The translations under genes and the position numbers were made by a program. The notes beneath the pieces were generated by a model. The model was not told the origin of the DNA. It saw only the letters and a list, made by a program, of their open reading frames with translations, and did no database searches. This document shows positions 42,700 to 45,850 of a stretch of DNA of 45,850 nucleotides, one piece after another (position 1 is the stretch's first letter; each line of letters begins with the position of its first letter). The DNA comes from Saprospira grandis DSM 2844 (lineage in GTDB: Bacteria; Bacteroidota; Bacteroidia; Chitinophagales; Saprospiraceae), in assembly GCF_000275825.1 (NCBI RefSeq), contig NZ_JH719942.1, forward strand, positions 346,380-392,229, read 5' to 3'.

Positions 42700-42861
42700 G
42701 CCTAGGGACAAGCCCCTAGGCTAGCTTTTTTAGACAGCCCTCTGCGAGGGCCTTTGGGTATGGCCCTTCTCTGCAAAAGCAGATGAGCAAGGCCGTAAAT
42801 CATAATTTGAGGCCCTTTAGGGCTGACTCCATTGGATTAGCCTAGGGGCTTGTCCCTAGGC
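42700..42861 (-). mobile_element. MITE-like element with 24-bp terminal inverted repeats, copy 2
   Basis: Same 24-bp ends as 34019-34185 and matching interior blocks (AGGGCTGACTCCATTGGAT; AGACAGCCCTCTGCGAGGGC), but in the opposite orientation. The central ~60 bp differs from copy 1. Confidence 0.8.
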
Positions 42862-42904
42862 GATGAATGGCAGGCGGCTTCGCCGCCATGGCCGAAGGCC
42901 AAAC

Positions 42905-43059
42905 GGCCTAGCGATGGTAGGCAGTGCGGCAAAGCCGCAGACCAAGCAAAAACTTGTTTTTTGCGCAGGGCCGAGCGACCCGACCAACGGGAGCCGACGC
43001 AGCGAAGCAAGTAACAGCGAGCCCCGAAACGTAGCGACCGCCGAAGGCGGGAGGCCCCG
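42905..43059 (+). repeat. GC-rich multi-hairpin intergenic repeat, copy 13
   Basis: The stems are TGCGGC-AAA-GCCGCA, CCGCC-GAA-GGCGG and, exceptionally, an AT stem GCAAAAA-CTTGT-TTTTTGC in the second position. The third block is expanded with CCCGACCAACGGG. It lacks the A run at its 3' end and stops about 30 bp before the 3' end of the minus-strand gene. Confidence 0.88.
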
Positions 43060-43090
43060 GCTGCAAATTGATATGGATGAGCACCTAAGA

Positions 43091-44128
43091 CTATCGAATT
43101 CGATAATACAACTCCTTCCCGTAATAATAAGAACTATAAATAATTTGATCAAACATATTCTTCTCTAATCCTTGGATTTTTTTTCTAACTGAATTAGTAG
43201 AAGTTTGAAAAAAAATATTTCCCACCCCTTTCAACATTCTTATATTTAGTAGCGATGACTTATTCTTCAGAAAATCGTTTTTTGTAACAAAAATAAAGAG
43301 TGTTTTAAGCCCTTTCATTTTCTTCATAATGTCTAAATTAGTTGCTGTAATATCGCCTAAATTTAACTTTATATAATTGATATCATCTAATTCCAAAATT
43401 ACAGGAGAAAATTGTTTCACCCCTCTTAAGTTTAACCCTGTTACAGATACTCTTTTACTCAATAACAACTTTGAAGTTATACTGTCTTCTAGATCTAGTT
43501 TACAACCATCAATGTATATAGAATCTTTATAGTTCAAAGTATTGAAGTAAATGGTTTTATCTGTATTTAAATACAGTGCTTTAAGTGAAGGAGATATTTT
43601 ATCTAAGTTGATCATTTTTATATTATCTCCTCCTACAGCTATTTCGTAAATATTTGGCAATCTTACTAAATATTGAAATGTGGAATTTTTTACATGTTGA
43701 TTGTGCATCAATAGATTGGTCCATGAATTATTAACTATCAACCATTCTTCAATGCTTTTTCGATTTTTAAACTTCCAAGAAGTTTCAAAAGACTTTATTC
43801 CTTTTGAAGAAAAACATTTAGGTATTTTATAACGTACTTCAGCTCTATCGGTAAATTCCCCTAATGATAATGTATCTAAATTCTTAAACTCGCACAAAAA
43901 CTTTTTAAGTTGTCTAAATGATGCCACATCGATATGTAGTGATGAGACATCTTGATGTTTTTCTACAACTTCTGAAATGAACTTACATTCACCGAACATA
44001 AAAGAAACCTTTGAATAATAGTTTGTATCATTAGATATCGTCTTTAACGACATTTCAGGAGTTACAACTAACTCTTGTCCTCTTAAAACAAAAGGGACAG
44101 ATATCAAAAAAACTAAAAGAAACTTCAT
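43091..44128 (-). CDS. Secreted hypothetical protein with leucine-rich-repeat-like strands; possible immunity partner
   Basis: This 345-residue protein has a signal peptide (MKFLLVFLISVPFVLRGQ). The mature part contains regularly spaced Leu/Ile/Asn strands (SVTGLNLRGVKQFS, DINYIKLNLGDITATNLD, GLKTLFIFV) resembling an irregular leucine-rich or beta-solenoid fold. No family is recognised. The signal sequence Met at 44128 is preferred over an upstream Met at 44149. It lies 10 bp after the RHS toxin gene on the same strand and shares its AT-rich composition, so it may be the immunity protein or an accessory of that toxin; this is inference from position. Confidence 0.68.
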   Translation of the reverse strand: MKFLLVFLISVPFVLRGQELVVTPEMSLKTISNDTNYYSKVSFMFGECKFISEVVEKHQDVSSLHIDVASFRQLKKFLCEFKNLDTLSLGEFTDRAEVRYKIPKCFSSKGIKSFETSWKFKNRKSIEEWLIVNNSWTNLLMHNQHVKNSTFQYLVRLPNIYEIAVGGDNIKMINLDKISPSLKALYLNTDKTIYFNTLNYKDSIYIDGCKLDLEDSITSKLLLSKRVSVTGLNLRGVKQFSPVILELDDINYIKLNLGDITATNLDIMKKMKGLKTLFIFVTKNDFLKNKSSLLNIRMLKGVGNIFFQTSTNSVRKKIQGLEKNMFDQIIYSSYYYGKELYYRIR

Positions 44129-44138
44129 ATTTATATTT

Positions 44139-45716
44139 TTAAGGTCCAAACCTTCTATTTAAAACTTTTTTATTATTATTATTTACTCTATCAAATATCT
44201 TAGTCCCCTTGTAAGTAGGATAGTAAAATTTACGAAAAGCGTTATTATGATTAAATTTAATGCTAAAACCTGCTCCCCATCGCTTGTATGCTACAAATAC
44301 GGAAGATTGTTGAGTCTTTTTTGGAAAAGGTAATAGCTGACTATTATAAGCGATAGCTTTACTTCCAGTAAATTTTAATGCACTATATGATATAGAATTG
44401 TTTTCATTAGGAATAAATACACATCTAGGATAATTGTCTTCAATCAAATCATCATTAAAAAATATCTCCATTTGCATTGGTGTGAGAGTTGATGTACCTG
44501 TACTATATAAGTTATCAAATGGGTTGTATCCAGGATCTATATCATCATGTGGTAAAACCATAGGAATGGTCCGACGTCCTGTAAACCAACCTTTAAATTT
44601 CACTCCATCTATAGTATTCATAGTATTGTTTACCCCTTGATGATACCTATCGGCCAACCCAAAAATATGTCCAAATTCATGCGCTGCATAAGTTGTTGGA
44701 TTTCCTCCTTGGTAATAGAAATATCCTGTTGTTCCTACTGTACCACCATTCACAACATAAGATGTATTTGTTCCATCGGCATGAGGATCCCCAGTACCAT
44801 TTCCCACTGTAAATAGATTATGGAATTCATTCTGAGGATCATATGTTGCATCAACCTCTAAAAAAGTAACTGCAGAAAGATCTACAGCGACCCCGTTAAT
44901 GTTTTGATTACTCCAAGTAGCAAGCACAGATGCTTGAAAATTTTGAATATATTGAAGTTTATCCGCTGGAGTCAAAGTTGGATCTTCAAATGAAAAATAT
45001 ACAGCAGCTGTAATTCTACCTGTATTAGGGTCTCCACCTCCATTATCAAATCCTCTTGCAACCCTTGCCACATAACTCCTCGCAAAAGAGGTAGAGCTAA
45101 TTTCCGTTGATACAGTAGCTTTATAAGACTCTTCTTTTTCTGGATAGCTCACACTTGCCCCAGAAGCATCCGTATAATAAATCGGATTTCCATCAAAGGT
45201 ATTATAGGGCGATTGATGTGGGAAGGTAATGGGATCCGCAGACCACCAACGGCCCATCCGCCCATCTAGCTCTCTAAAGTAAGTAGTATGATGCCCTGAG
45301 CCAATTTCTGGACTTTTGCGCATTCCGTTATGGCCATATTCTGGAGGAATAGCCCCAGGAAAGTTTCGGCCAGGCATTTCCCAACCGTAGGCATAAGCAT
45401 CCGTAGCCGATAATACATCTGCAAGATAGTAAGTTGCTACCGTTAAGTCTGTTCCCATTGGAAGCTTAATATCGCTTATTTCCATCCGCAAATCTCCTCG
45501 GAAATTGCTTAGTGCATAGCGATGATAGCCTCTTTCGTTTTGATATTGTACAGGAGCTGCGCTATCTATATCACTATAAAACGCTATGCCTTCTCTTCTC
45601 CATGTCGCCACGCCCAGTTCTTGCGTACGCAAATAAACTGCTGTAGAGATCTCTGTCGTCACTGTTGAGTAGGGCGTCCAAGTGGGTTTGGCTTCATACT
45701 CATAAGTAGCTTCCAA
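44139..45716 (-). CDS. RHS-family polymorphic toxin tip with zinc metallopeptidase C-terminal domain (5' truncated)
   Basis: The 525-residue frame begins inside an RHS core and lacks the long RHS/YD repeat region, signal and N-terminal export parts of a full toxin. Residues 1-188 are core: RYALSNFRGDLR, HHTTYFRELDGRMGRWWSAD and PYNTFDGNPIYYTDASG, the conserved junction after which RHS toxins change domain. The C-terminal ~330 residues are unrelated and AT-rich, with a metzincin-type site HEFGHIFGLADRYH (about 345-358; HExxHxxGxxD). No ATG lies upstream in frame: a stop precedes it and the first usable codon is TTG at 45716. It is thus probably a displaced cassette or truncated gene next to repeat copy 14. 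Confidence 0.82.
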   Translation of the reverse strand: MEATYEYEAKPTWTPYSTVTTEISTAVYLRTQELGVATWRREGIAFYSDIDSAAPVQYQNERGYHRYALSNFRGDLRMEISDIKLPMGTDLTVATYYLADVLSATDAYAYGWEMPGRNFPGAIPPEYGHNGMRKSPEIGSGHHTTYFRELDGRMGRWWSADPITFPHQSPYNTFDGNPIYYTDASGASVSYPEKEESYKATVSTEISSTSFARSYVARVARGFDNGGGDPNTGRITAAVYFSFEDPTLTPADKLQYIQNFQASVLATWSNQNINGVAVDLSAVTFLEVDATYDPQNEFHNLFTVGNGTGDPHADGTNTSYVVNGGTVGTTGYFYYQGGNPTTYAAHEFGHIFGLADRYHQGVNNTMNTIDGVKFKGWFTGRRTIPMVLPHDDIDPGYNPFDNLYSTGTSTLTPMQMEIFFNDDLIEDNYPRCVFIPNENNSISYSALKFTGSKAIAYNSQLLPFPKKTQQSSVFVAYKRWGAGFSIKFNHNNAFRKFYYPTYKGTKIFDRVNNNNKKVLNRRFGP

Positions 45717-45764
45717 TGCCCATTTTATTTCAAAGAACGAACTCTAAAGATAGTATTTTTTTTC

Positions 45765-45850
45765 TTTTTTTGGGGCCTGCCGCCTGCGGCGGCCGGGCCC
45801 TTACAGGGCTCGCAGGGCTGCTCGGCCCTGCGCCAGCAAGCTGGCTGGGT
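45765..45850 (-). repeat. GC-rich multi-hairpin intergenic repeat, copy 14 (cut by window end)
   Basis: Minus-strand stems GCCAGC-TT-GCTGGC and GCCGCC-GCA-GGCGGC are visible. It begins 49 bp upstream of the RHS fragment and continues beyond the window. Confidence 0.85.

Noticed and set aside
33283-43059. Composite transposon
   Set aside because: Inverted repeats flank the gene block, but no transposase or integrase gene is inside, so only an invertible or repeat-bounded segment can be claimed.
42863-43168. ORF across repeat copy 13
   Set aside because: It is translated repeat sequence followed by the antisense of the secreted hypothetical gene; similar repeat-born ORFs occur at 17045, 20567 and 33237.

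Overview
The window comes from a Bacteroidota genome and looks most like Saprospira grandis or a close relative; this is a judgement from the features below, not a database match. The evidence is a secreted hydrolase with a type IX secretion C-terminal sorting domain, Bacteroidota-type promoter boxes (TAnnTTTG), few Shine-Dalgarno sequences, a family content typical of Saprospiraceae, and a dense population of GC-rich intergenic repeats that share motifs such as GGCCTAGCGATG and GGGCCGAGCAGACCTGCGAG.

Layout. 0-3.5 kb: an Rpn/PD-(D/E)XK transposase-like nuclease, a helix-hairpin-helix membrane protein and a T9SS-exported esterase. 3.6-10.4 kb: an AT-rich defence island holding a PD-(D/E)XK nuclease plus AIPR pair, a CHAT caspase-like protease, a chagasin-like protein, a small hypothetical, and an AAA ATPase plus DUF4276 TOPRIM-like pair. 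It ends at a cluster of three tRNA genes (Ser-GCU, Pro-UGG, Ser-GCU). 10.9-28.6 kb: mostly housekeeping genes, namely an OmpA-family protein, aspartate kinase, an ABC exporter, a deoxyribonucleotidase, polyphosphate kinase overlapping hemE, a CoA-binding protein, an RsbR-like globin-STAS sensor, an FAD oxidoreductase plus methyltransferase pair, an RluA-family pseudouridine synthase, lipB, a phosphoglucose/phosphomannose isomerase, yraN and others. 28.8-33.2 kb: an S4 protein, then a very unusual two-gene unit in which a 911-residue protein fuses a type I methylase (HsdM-like) module and an HsdS-like region to a histidine kinase, followed 4 bp later by a receiver-domain protein with an uncharacterised helical output domain. 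33.2-43.1 kb: genes for a CapA-like lipoprotein, a nuclease with a zinc ribbon, an SDR/AraC/membrane-protein module and an M3 peptidase, bounded on both sides by more than 1 kb of non-coding repeat clusters arranged as inverted copies. 43.1-45.7 kb: an RHS toxin tip with a zinc metallopeptidase C-terminus and a small secreted neighbour that may be its immunity protein.

The two observations most worth following are the methylase-histidine kinase fusion with its response regulator (29526-33210), and the 14 copies of a GC-rich repeat whose hairpin stems change sequence while keeping base pairing. The second implies selection on, or replication through, a folded nucleic acid. Other repeats include a 41-bp array of palindromes (ten units), an 84-bp tandem array (four units), a MITE-like element with 24-bp terminal inverted repeats, and 37-bp direct repeats around the SDR/AraC module.
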